A stretch of DNA of 64,000 nucleotides from Humisphaera borealis. Its GTDB lineage: Bacteria > Planctomycetota > Phycisphaerae > Tepidisphaerales > Tepidisphaeraceae. Below, one piece after another: positions 8,768-16,258 of the stretch. The DNA lies in NCBI RefSeq assembly GCF_015169395.1, contig NZ_CP063458.1, positions 2,418,001 through 2,482,000 on the forward strand, read 5' to 3'. Made by a program: the position numbers and the translations under genes. How positions within the stretch are numbered: position 1 is the first letter of the stretch; each line of letters begins with the position of its first letter. A model generated the notes under the pieces. That model had not been told where the DNA came from. It saw nothing but the letters and a program-made list of their open reading frames with translations, and searched no databases.

Positions 8768-10660
8768 TCACTCATCTATGCCCCCCATGTCGAGCAGTCG
8801 CGGTTGCGCGACCCGCCTTCCAAACCTGACCAGCACAACCCCCACCGCCGACAGCGCCATCGCGACGGCCGCCAGCAGCAGCGACGACTCGATCATCGGG
8901 TCGCTTTCGAGAGTGTGTACCCAGGTCATCAACATGGGAATGATCTGAGGCGGTCGGAACGGAGCGGCGAGTACCGTCGCCGGGACTTCGGTCAGGCTCA
9001 GCACCAGTACGAGCACGCCGGCCCCCAGGATCAGCGGCCAAGCCAGAGGCAGCACCACCCGGGCCGCGATGCCCGCGGCCGAGGCACCATCAAGCTGCGC
9101 CTGCTGCCGGAGCAACCGCCAGGGCCGCGACCACGTCGCCCCCGCTGTCAGCAGCGCCAGCCAGCCGAACCGCCCGAGGTAGGCCATCACCATGACGGGC
9201 GGAGCGTTGTAAATCCACCCCAGGTGCGGGCGATTATAGAGCCGTATGAGCGCGATCGCGAGCAGTTGCCCACCAACCAGAAAACTGGAGATCGCAAGAA
9301 GCAGTATCCATCGTGGCTTCCGCACGAGTGCTGCAACGCCGACCACGACCGCAGCCATCCCCGCCAATGCGGCAATCAGGAACGACCCCGCCACCAGTTC
9401 GCCGGACTGCTGCCAGATCATCACCGGGTGAAATGATCGCTGATGGCGGAGGATCATCGAGACAATTGGGATGCCGACGGTCAAGGCGATGACAGCGAAG
9501 GCCGCGACGGCGAGAAAATTCCAGCCAACGCCGTTACGCCTCTTGTCCCCTCCTCCGGTGGTGGAGGTCACGTCGGATCGCGATCGGAATGAAGAATGAA
9601 GAACGAAGAATGAAGAACGGGGAATGGAAGCAGGGGCGGACCAAGCCTCCTGCTCGTGAATCTCGTCTCCTTCCGCACTCCATCGTCGGCAGGCAAACAC
9701 AACGATCGCGCCGACGACCACCGTCAGCAGCAACATAGGCACTCCCGTCGCAACCGCAGCGGCGGCGGCGAGCTGCTGAACATCCTGGCCGTCGGCGATC
9801 GCGACGACTGGCGTCTGCGTAACCGCGAGCGACGGAGGCGGCGCTTCCGAGCTTATCGCCGAAAACCCGCCGCCCATCGGCGCCGTAATCGGATTGCTTC
9901 CCGATGAGAACGACCCGGTCTCGAAAACCATCCGTACTTCCGTCGCCACGACGCTGACGCCCGTGGGTTCGTAGACGGCGAACTCCTGCGACGCCAGCAC
10001 CCAGACCGCGAGCATGCCGATCATCGCAGCCGGAAGGATCTGCCGCAGTGCGACGCGCCAGGTTGCGCCGTCGAGCTGCGCCTGCTGCCGGACCGCTGGG
10101 TCGGCGCGGCCCAGGGCCCAGGCGATCGCGGCAGCCGGGATCGGCCAGAGCCAGGTCGCCAGTGACCAGATGCACCGCGCCACGTCCGCCGGGCCGGCGT
10201 TGGTCAGGTACATTCGAGCGTCCGCACCCTGCCCTACGAGCGAAACGCCGAGCCCGGCCAGCCAGGGTCGGCTCACGTCGATCGCGGCGAGCCACCGTCC
10301 CATCGGCTCGGTCATCAGGCGGAAAAACTGCGCCCAGCCATAGGCGTACATGAGCGATGGCAGCAGAAGCGTGAGCGGGAGCAGAAAAGCGGCAAGGCCG
10401 GCGAGCTTAGATCGCCGCCGGCCGATGAGCAGTCCCGCCGGCAGCGCCAGCAGGGTGGCGACCACCGCGGCGGCCGCGCTGTAGCCGCACGTCCGGGCCA
10501 GGATGTCCCAGCGAATAGCACTGGGGTGGAGAAGCTGCAGAGTCGACGGCTCGGTGGCGATCTGCCAGAGCAGCCAACCCAACGGCACGGCCGACGAAAC
10601 GCCCAGCAGCAGACCCGCCAGCAGCGGCAGAACGGACGGAAGTCGCAGGCGGCGGGTCAC
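8768..10660 (-). CDS. Fused ABC transporter permease, ferric iron type (FbpB/SfuB-like)
   Basis: A 630-residue integral membrane protein containing two binding-protein-dependent permease halves, each with a cytoplasmic loop around QQAQLDGAxxxxxLRxxLP (near residues 193 and 520) that contacts the ATPase. Two-domain permeases of this layout serve ferric iron uptake. The linker at about residues 345-375 is odd: bases 9589-9625 are GAATGAAGAA-type iterated sequence, translated as SSFFVLHSSFRS, followed by 14 bases identical to the end of the 42-bp inverted repeat. The start is GTG at 10660 without a clear Shine-Dalgarno. The binding lipoprotein is directly upstream. No ATP-binding subunit is encoded nearby. 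Confidence 0.85.
   Translation of the reverse strand: MTRRLRLPSVLPLLAGLLLGVSSAVPLGWLLWQIATEPSTLQLLHPSAIRWDILARTCGYSAAAAVVATLLALPAGLLIGRRRSKLAGLAAFLLPLTLLLPSLMYAYGWAQFFRLMTEPMGRWLAAIDVSRPWLAGLGVSLVGQGADARMYLTNAGPADVARCIWSLATWLWPIPAAAIAWALGRADPAVRQQAQLDGATWRVALRQILPAAMIGMLAVWVLASQEFAVYEPTGVSVVATEVRMVFETGSFSSGSNPITAPMGGGFSAISSEAPPPSLAVTQTPVVAIADGQDVQQLAAAAAVATGVPMLLLTVVVGAIVVFACRRWSAEGDEIHEQEAWSAPASIPRSSFFVLHSSFRSRSDVTSTTGGGDKRRNGVGWNFLAVAAFAVIALTVGIPIVSMILRHQRSFHPVMIWQQSGELVAGSFLIAALAGMAAVVVGVAALVRKPRWILLLAISSFLVGGQLLAIALIRLYNRPHLGWIYNAPPVMVMAYLGRFGWLALLTAGATWSRPWRLLRQQAQLDGASAAGIAARVVLPLAWPLILGAGVLVLVLSLTEVPATVLAAPFRPPQIIPMLMTWVHTLESDPMIESSLLLAAVAMALSAVGVVLVRFGRRVAQPRLLDMGGIDE
9546..9625. repeat. 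Iterated repeat inside the permease linker
   Basis: Bases 9589-9625 are tandem GAATGAAGAA/GAACGAAGAA words, and 9546-9559 repeat the outer 14 bases of the 42-bp inverted repeat at 8545. Both lie between the two permease halves and keep the frame open. Related GAATGACGAA words form the inverted repeat before truB (55694-55793). Confidence 0.5.
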
Positions 10661-10689
10661 GGTGGAATGTTACACGGCGGTGAAGCGTC

Positions 10690-10766
10690 GTGGCACGGCC
10701 GTCTCGGCCGTGTTTCTTCGAATCACGCGAGCGTCGGGCCTGCCATGGGCCGTCCACCATGCCACT
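10690..10766. repeat. Degenerate two-hairpin (bow-tie) element
   Basis: The left part is a perfect hairpin, CACGGCCG-TCT-CGGCCGTG, preceded by TGG. The right end reads CCATGCCAC, the usual closing word of bow-tie elements, but its hairpin has decayed. It lies between the iron-binding lipoprotein stop and the permease start, about 28 bases before the permease GTG. Confidence 0.45.
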
Positions 10767-10770
10767 TTGC

Positions 10771-11823
10771 TCACGGCGTTCGCCCTTCAAGAATCGCAGC
10801 CGCCCGCGTGGGTGCCCATGCCATGTTGTCGGCGATCCGGGCATACGGAACGTCTATGGTCTTCACGGCCTGCGCGCCGCTGGCCCGAACGCTGTACTGG
10901 CCGAACTTCGCTTCGATCAGCTTTGCCTCCACTGCGTCGCCCAGCAGGTGATCGACGAGCTTCTTCGCCCGGTCCGACCCCGGCCGACCGGCGACAAGAC
11001 CGACGGTGCATGGGATCGTCAGCGTGCCGATTCCCGCTTCGCCCTGATCGGGAAGGACGCCCTTGACCTTCCCTCCCGCCCGTTCGGCGGCGGCGATGTC
11101 GTCGTTGTCGGTCAGGCCCGCGAGCATCTGCCCCTGGCCGACCTGCTCGGCGACGACGGCATTCCCGCCGAGCATCTTCGCCCCGTTGGCATGCAGGGCG
11201 CGGAAGAAAGCGTCGGCCTTGTCGTTACCCCAGAGAGCGTAGATCGCCGACACCTGCCCGCCGGTGGTGCCGGCCGTCGGGCGGGCCAGGCAGATGCGAT
11301 CCTTGAGCGCAGGGTTTTTGAGATCCTCGATACCGGCGACCGCGGGAGTCGAGCCGCCGTCGGCGACCGCGATCACACGCGCCCGCAGGCATGTGCCTGC
11401 CCAGAGGTGTGCGGCGTCTTTGTACTGCGCGGGAATCGCCGCCGCCTCCGGCGATTCGTAAGCCGTCAGCACGCCGTTTCGGGCCAGGTTGATCGTATGG
11501 AAGACCTCGTTCCCCCAGAACACGTCGGCCTGCGGGTTCGCCTTTTCGGCGAGAAGCCGGGCGGCCAGCCCGGCGGACTTGGTGGCTTCGGTGTCGGTGA
11601 GGATGCGAATCTTGATCCCCGTCCGGCTTTCGAAATCACGCAGGAGCGGATCGGCGATCTGTTGATCGACGCTGGTATAGACAACGACTTCCGGGGTCAC
11701 AGATGTGGCAGGCTCCTGCTTGCACCCCGTCGCAAGGACAAAAGCACTGAGCAGCGCAATGACAGCGGCGGACGTCATGACTGCGTTCAATATGATTCGC
11801 AATGGATGATGCGCTTCTGTCAT
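10771..11823 (-). CDS. Iron(III)-type ABC transporter substrate-binding lipoprotein
   Basis: A 350-residue protein with a lipoprotein signal ending in VLATGC (Cys34), then a periplasmic binding fold of the FbpA/FutA/AfuA group. Diagnostic stretches are VVVYTSVDQQIADPLL at the start of lobe 1, DVFWGNEVFH, RPTAGTTGGQVSAIYALWG, and the interlobe region VLPDQGEAGIGTLTIP. It should capture ferric iron or a chelate and deliver it to the fused permease encoded downstream. The start ATG 11823 lies in an A/T-rich stretch with only a weak ribosome site. An unrelated but similar group binds other oxyanions or phosphonates, so the ligand is inferred from family. Confidence 0.85.
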   Translation of the reverse strand: MTEAHHPLRIILNAVMTSAAVIALLSAFVLATGCKQEPATSVTPEVVVYTSVDQQIADPLLRDFESRTGIKIRILTDTEATKSAGLAARLLAEKANPQADVFWGNEVFHTINLARNGVLTAYESPEAAAIPAQYKDAAHLWAGTCLRARVIAVADGGSTPAVAGIEDLKNPALKDRICLARPTAGTTGGQVSAIYALWGNDKADAFFRALHANGAKMLGGNAVVAEQVGQGQMLAGLTDNDDIAAAERAGGKVKGVLPDQGEAGIGTLTIPCTVGLVAGRPGSDRAKKLVDHLLGDAVEAKLIEAKFGQYSVRASGAQAVKTIDVPYARIADNMAWAPTRAAAILEGRTP

Positions 11824-11921
11824 TACGTAAAGTTTACCCCGATGAACCGCGACATGGGAACGAGATTCGATTCCACGTTCCCGACTAAGTACGAAGCGTC
11901 CCGCATTCGATTCGTTCCTCT

Positions 11922-11997
11922 TTTTAGCGCCATCCCCGAAGGGGTGGGCTCGGCGCGACCGGCGCGAGAACCCACCCCTTCGGGGATGGCGCTAAAA
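11922..11997. repeat. Two-hairpin (bow-tie) element, CCATCCCC type
   Basis: A 76-bp inverted repeat starting TTTTAGCGCCATCCCCGAAG and ending with its complement. Each half is itself a hairpin (CCATCCCC-GAA-GGGGTGG). It lies 98 bases upstream of the iron-binding lipoprotein. The 302-base gap 11824-12125 holds only this element and the terminator at 12055-12084. Confidence 0.7.
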
Positions 11998-12054
11998 GGT
12001 CTCGATGTGGACCCTCAATCCATCGGTGCGTCGATCACACCGTGAACCAAGCGA

Positions 12055-12084
12055 AAACCCCGCGAAGCATGCTCCGCGGGGTTT
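12055..12084 (-). terminator. Rho-independent terminator of the Q-rich protein gene
   Basis: A 10-bp perfect stem, AAACCCCGCG with CGCGGGGTTT, around an AAGCATGCTC loop, followed on the minus strand by TTTTCGC. It lies 42 bases beyond the stop codon at 12126. Confidence 0.75.
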
Positions 12085-12125
12085 AGAATTCGTTTGAAGG
12101 TCGAAGGTCGACACTCACCTCAACC

Positions 12126-14279
12126 TTACTTCTTCGCGTCGTTCTTCAAGTCGTCGAAGTACTTCTTCACAATGCTCGCACCTTGTCGCGAAATGCGGTC
12201 CTGCTCCACTTCGTCGGCCGATTCCTTCTCGGCCGTTTCGATGACCTGCTGCGCCTTGGCGTTGCTCTTGCCCTTCTCGTTAACGGCCTTGATGAACTGG
12301 CTCGCGATCAGTTCTCCCTTGTCATCGGTCTTGGTGGGGGACTGCTCGGGTTTGACAGTGAAGGGCGCTGCGGTGCCTTTCGGACGGCCGCCCATGGCCT
12401 GGCCGGGGCCACCGGCACCGTTGCCCTGGCCCTGCTGCGGGTCGCCTGGTTGAAACTCGCCCAGCCCGCCGGGTCCGGCCTGCTGGCCGCCTTGCGCCTG
12501 GGCGCCCTGACCCTGATCGCCGGGCTGAGTGCCGTCGGCGGTGTCCTGCCCCTGACCGGGCTGCTGACCACCGCCCTGATCACCCGCCTGCTGCTGTAGC
12601 TGTTCGGCCAACTGCTGGCCGGCATCGGCAACACTCTGCTGCTGACCGCCTTGGCCTTGCTGCTGACCCTGTCCCTGCTGCTGGCCCTGACCCGGTTGCT
12701 GGCCCTGCTGATTTCCGTTCTGTCCCTGCTGAGCGCCCTGTCCGGCCTGGGCCTGTTGCTGGCCGGCCTGCTGCCCCGCCTGGCCTTGCTGGCCACCCTG
12801 CTGTTGACCTTGTTGCGTGCCCTGCCCCTGCTGTTGGCCGGAGTTGGCCTGCTGCCCCTGCTGGCCTTGCTGGCCCTGTTGCTGCTGGCCCTGCTGACCT
12901 TGTTGTCCCTGCTGGCCCTGTTGTCCTTGATTCGCGGCCTGCTGCTGCTGACCGGCACCCTGCGCCTGCTGCTGCATCGCCTGGGCGAGTTGCTGGGCGG
13001 CGTTGGCCATCTGCTGCGCCTGCTGCTGGTTGTTCGCCGCGCCCTGCATCTGCTGGGCGATCTGGTTCACCTGGTTGGTCATCGCCTTCTGCTGCTGCGG
13101 CGTCAGGTTCGGGTTGTTGTTGATCTGCTGGGCGATCTGGTTCGCCATCTGCTGGACCTGCTGCTGCGCCTGCGGATTGCCGTTGGCCGCCTGCTGCATG
13201 GTCTGGGCCATCTGCTGGACCTGCTGCTGGTTTGCGCCCATCTGCTGCAGCTGGTTGGCCAGCTGCTGCATCTGCTGCTGCGGCTGCTGGGCCTGTTGCT
13301 GCAGGTTCTGCGCCAGCTTCTGCATGTCGTCGGCGGCTTTCTTTTTGTCTTCCTGCTTGAGTTGGTCGAACTTCTTGGTGACGTTCTCCACCTCTTTCGC
13401 GGCGTCGGCGACATCGCCCTTGGCCAGCGCATCCTTCAGTCCCGACATCAGGCTGTTGTCGCTGAGCTGCACGCTGTTGATCTTCTGCATCCGCGAAAAC
13501 TGTTCCTGCTTGGCGGCGAACTTCTGCTGATCCTTGATCTTCTGCTTCAGCTCGTCGAGCTCCTGCATGGTCGAGAGCGCCGTCCGCTTCTGCTGCTCGG
13601 CCGACTTGTTCGGCGTCGCCAGTTGCTGCGCCATCTCGAGCCGCGCCGCCTGGATCTTCTCCGACTTGGCCAGTTCCGGCGGAGCCGAGTCGATCGCCTT
13701 GATCGCGTCCTTCAACAACCTCTGAGCGTCTTTCGCTTCGGGCGTCAGAACGGCGACCTGCGGCTTGGCGGGTTTCTCGGCCGCGCGGACGAATACCGGA
13801 TTGCTCCAAAGCCAGGTCACGCACGCCGCCGCCACCAACGCGACGGTGATCGTGGCGATGCCGTGCTTCGGCTGGCGAACGGGGAACCGCTTGTGCAGGC
13901 TCACATTGTCGGCGGTCACCTCGGCATCGCGAACGGCAGCGGCGGCGAACGGGTCGTCGCTCTGGCGGACGTAAAGCGCCGTGCTGAACTTTTCGTGAAG
14001 CCCCAGCCCCTGGTCAATGAATACCGCCGCCTGCTTCGCCGTCGGTCGGCGGTAAAACGCCCATCCCACTGGCACGGCGACCGCGACACCCAGCATCGAC
14101 CAAAACCAGATATCCGGCCGGCCGATGATCGGCATCCAGTTGTACACAAGCCGGTCGACGACGACCGCGACAAGAACAACCGTACCCACCGCCAGCAGAG
14201 ACCAGGCAAGGGCGCCGAGCAGCGATTCCAAAAACAGCTTGGTGCGGATGACGTTAACGTGTCGGTCAAGTCGGCTCAT
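12126..14279 (-). CDS. Membrane protein with long glutamine-rich low-complexity region
   Basis: About 717 residues. Helices at roughly 16-47, 58-76 and 147-165 anchor the N-terminus (MSRLDRHVNVIRTKLFLESL). A Lys/Glu/Ala-rich coiled-coil region follows (about 180-300), and then ~330 residues of Q, G, A and N (QQMQQLANQLQQMG; later repeated QQGQQGQ). The tail (EKGKSNAKAQQVIETAEKES ... KKYFDDLKND) is again normal charged helix. I do not recognise a function; the extracytoplasmic Q-rich part may be a flexible linker or assembly domain. I start at ATG 14279 with AGGGAG seven bases upstream; an in-frame upstream start at 14306 lacks support. A terminator follows. Confidence 0.8.
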   Translation of the reverse strand: MSRLDRHVNVIRTKLFLESLLGALAWSLLAVGTVVLVAVVVDRLVYNWMPIIGRPDIWFWSMLGVAVAVPVGWAFYRRPTAKQAAVFIDQGLGLHEKFSTALYVRQSDDPFAAAAVRDAEVTADNVSLHKRFPVRQPKHGIATITVALVAAACVTWLWSNPVFVRAAEKPAKPQVAVLTPEAKDAQRLLKDAIKAIDSAPPELAKSEKIQAARLEMAQQLATPNKSAEQQKRTALSTMQELDELKQKIKDQQKFAAKQEQFSRMQKINSVQLSDNSLMSGLKDALAKGDVADAAKEVENVTKKFDQLKQEDKKKAADDMQKLAQNLQQQAQQPQQQMQQLANQLQQMGANQQQVQQMAQTMQQAANGNPQAQQQVQQMANQIAQQINNNPNLTPQQQKAMTNQVNQIAQQMQGAANNQQQAQQMANAAQQLAQAMQQQAQGAGQQQQAANQGQQGQQGQQGQQGQQQQGQQGQQGQQANSGQQQGQGTQQGQQQGGQQGQAGQQAGQQQAQAGQGAQQGQNGNQQGQQPGQGQQQGQGQQQGQGGQQQSVADAGQQLAEQLQQQAGDQGGGQQPGQGQDTADGTQPGDQGQGAQAQGGQQAGPGGLGEFQPGDPQQGQGNGAGGPGQAMGGRPKGTAAPFTVKPEQSPTKTDDKGELIASQFIKAVNEKGKSNAKAQQVIETAEKESADEVEQDRISRQGASIVKKYFDDLKNDAKK

Positions 14280-14432
14280 GTGAATACTCCCTGCAAAACG
14301 CCCCACCGTCAGGGCCCCTGTTACGTCCTGCCGGCGATTCTAGCAGACCGGCGGAGACGACGTCAGGTCAAATGGCCCCGACGACAGTTAGATGCGCCGG
14401 ACCGGCAGATGTTTCCGAATCCCCCCATCAAC

Positions 14433-14475
14433 GCACAAGCCGTGACGCATCTTCAGAATGCGTTACGGCTTGTGC
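14433..14475 (-). terminator. Strong hairpin after the 14508-15170 gene
   Basis: An 18-bp stem with one mismatch (GCACAAGCCGTGACGCAT against its complement) and a 7-base loop, 33 bases past the lipoprotein stop. No long T-run is present, so termination is likely but not certain. The rest of 14280-14507 shows nothing recognisable apart from the upstream region of the Q-rich gene. Confidence 0.6.
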
Positions 14476-14507
14476 CACGAGGCCGGGCTCTTTCATCGCT
14501 TGCGCGT

Positions 14508-15170
14508 CTACTGACCGCTGCTGACCGCCTCGGTGAACTTCGGATCGGAGATGACCTTCAGAATCGCCCGCTTCAGTGCGTCGCTGTAGGTCTCTTGATA
14601 GTTTGTCGCATTCTTGCTTTTGCCGTAGTTACTGCCGTCTCCGGAGCCGACTCCCTGCCACAGCACCTTGCCCGTCGGATCGACGACCTTCAGGCGGATC
14701 TGAACGATCGCCTTGTAGGTGCCGCCTTCGGTGACGTTGAACTGGATCAACTCCGAATCGATCTGCCGCTGTGTGCTCGACACGTCGCCGGTTACTTCGA
14801 GTCCGGCGGTGGTCATCTCCTGCTTCAGGACGTCAGTAACAAAGTCGGCGGGTGTTTTGCCGGCAGCGTAGACGGGAATCGGGGTCTCGTCTTCGGTATT
14901 GGTGCCGATCGTCCGCGGATCGTTGCGGCTGTCCACCGTCGGCGACAAGTACAGCTTCAGCGGCTGGCCGGTCGGTGTGCGGGTGACCGGCGAATCGGCC
15001 GATCGCGGCTTGTATTCCATCGGCACGTCGATCGACGAAACCTTGCTTCCCATCGAACAACTACCGGCGACATTGCCACCAAGGAAAACCGCGAGGCCGA
15101 GCGTTCCAAGAACGCCGCGGATCACCCGGCGACCCGCGAGACATCGAAAAACCGTTGAGAACGTGGACAT
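14508..15170 (-). CDS. Putative envelope lipoprotein, 220 aa
   Basis: A hydrophobic N-terminal segment (VLGTLGLAVFLGGNVAGSC) ends in a plausible lipobox with Cys38. The mature part resembles small outer-membrane-associated lipoproteins that start with a duplicated strand motif (LKLYLSPTVDSRNDPRTIG ... VTDVLKQEMTTAGLEV), a pattern seen in YajG-like proteins; this match is by eye and weak. The Shine-Dalgarno AAGGAG six bases before ATG 15170 is excellent. It probably sits in the periplasm, anchored to a membrane. It is followed by a strong hairpin and may be an independent unit. Confidence 0.75.
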   Translation of the reverse strand: MSTFSTVFRCLAGRRVIRGVLGTLGLAVFLGGNVAGSCSMGSKVSSIDVPMEYKPRSADSPVTRTPTGQPLKLYLSPTVDSRNDPRTIGTNTEDETPIPVYAAGKTPADFVTDVLKQEMTTAGLEVTGDVSSTQRQIDSELIQFNVTEGGTYKAIVQIRLKVVDPTGKVLWQGVGSGDGSNYGKSKNATNYQETYSDALKRAILKVISDPKFTEAVSSGQ

Positions 15171-15493
15171 GTGTTGCTCCTTTGCGAAGGAATCTCGCGG
15201 CTGACGTTTGTGTCACGCCGCCAATTGCAATGAACGGCAGATCTTGACCTGGAATCCAACATCTGACATTCGAGCTCTGGGAGCTTCAGATTTGCGACTC
15301 CGGATCTGAGACGATGCGATTGTACCTCAAGCTTGTGATAACCCCTCGGGTAGGGGATGGTCAACGTGACCCAGGTCGTTCCGCGGACGGTTCGCCTTTC
15401 GCAGGTAACGCAACCTGCATGTAGCCCTTAGGCTTTTGGTCGACGAATGAACGCGGACCGCAAAGCCTTTGCTGAGCGGTAGTCAGCCTTATC
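15171..15493. other. Intergenic region between divergent genes
   Basis: 323 bases between the lipoprotein gene (minus) and the deacetylase gene (plus). It must hold both promoters. I see no repeat, hairpin or credible small gene in it. Confidence 0.6.
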
Positions 15494-16258
15494 ATGCCGC
15501 TACCGATGACCGAATCGATCCTGATCGCCGTCGCCTCGGGTACCGCCGCGCTGAGCGGTATTGCCGCATACGGCACCTTCGTACCCTCAAGCCAGCTCTG
15601 GGGACGGGTGATCCTGCGCGGGCCGGCCGGTGGCGAACCATCGGTCGCCCTGACGTTCGACGACGGCCCGACACCTGGGCCAACTGAACGCGTGCTCGAT
15701 ATTCTGGGTACTGCGGGCATCAAGGCGACGTTTTTTGTCATCGGTGCGAACTGTCGCCGGGCACCAGCGCTGCTTCAGCGGATTTATGCCGAGGGGCACC
15801 TGGTCGGCAACCACACCTTCGACCATTCCCACTACGGCTCCTGGGGGATGCAGCGCTACTGGGACCGCCAGCTCCGCCAGACCGATGAGGCGATCGCCAG
15901 CATCATCGGCGTCAGGCCCGCGATGTTCCGCCCGCCGATGGGCATCAAGCAATTCCACACCATGCGGGCGGCGAGAAAAGGCGGCCAGCAGGTGGTCGGC
16001 TGGACGCGCAAGGCCCGCGACGGCGTCGCGACCACTTCGGCCGCCATCCTTGACCGCCTGGCCGAGCCGACGTTAGCCGGCGACATCCTTTTGCTGCACG
16101 ACGGGATTGAACCCAACTCTCCCGGCCGCGATCCGCAGCCGACGATCGACGCCCTGCCAATACTCATCAGCCGACTGAAAGACCGCGGGCTCAGGATGCA
16201 GCGGTTGGACGAACTTCTACAGGTGCCGGGGTATCAAGCGCCGGTGCCGCTTCGCTGA
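15494..16258 (+). CDS. Polysaccharide deacetylase (NodB / CE4)
   Basis: A 254-residue protein with an N-terminal hydrophobic segment and a NodB domain: TFDDGPT (catalytic base and metal Asp at about 56-57), HTFDH (metal ligands H107 and H111), RPPMG, and the late LLLHDGI motif. It removes N-acetyl groups from a glycan such as peptidoglycan or an exopolysaccharide; the substrate cannot be read from sequence. ATG 15494 lacks a clear Shine-Dalgarno and ATG 15506 is possible. Its last 68 bases overlap the convergently transcribed GT2 gene. Confidence 0.92.
   Translation: MPLPMTESILIAVASGTAALSGIAAYGTFVPSSQLWGRVILRGPAGGEPSVALTFDDGPTPGPTERVLDILGTAGIKATFFVIGANCRRAPALLQRIYAEGHLVGNHTFDHSHYGSWGMQRYWDRQLRQTDEAIASIIGVRPAMFRPPMGIKQFHTMRAARKGGQQVVGWTRKARDGVATTSAAILDRLAEPTLAGDILLLHDGIEPNSPGRDPQPTIDALPILISRLKDRGLRMQRLDELLQVPGYQAPVPLR

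Noticed and set aside
12651-15158. 835-residue plus-strand frame, Leu/Arg-rich
   Set aside because: It is the complement of the CAG/CTG-type glutamine-rich coding sequence, which reads as poly-Leu on the other strand; it also runs through an intergenic hairpin.
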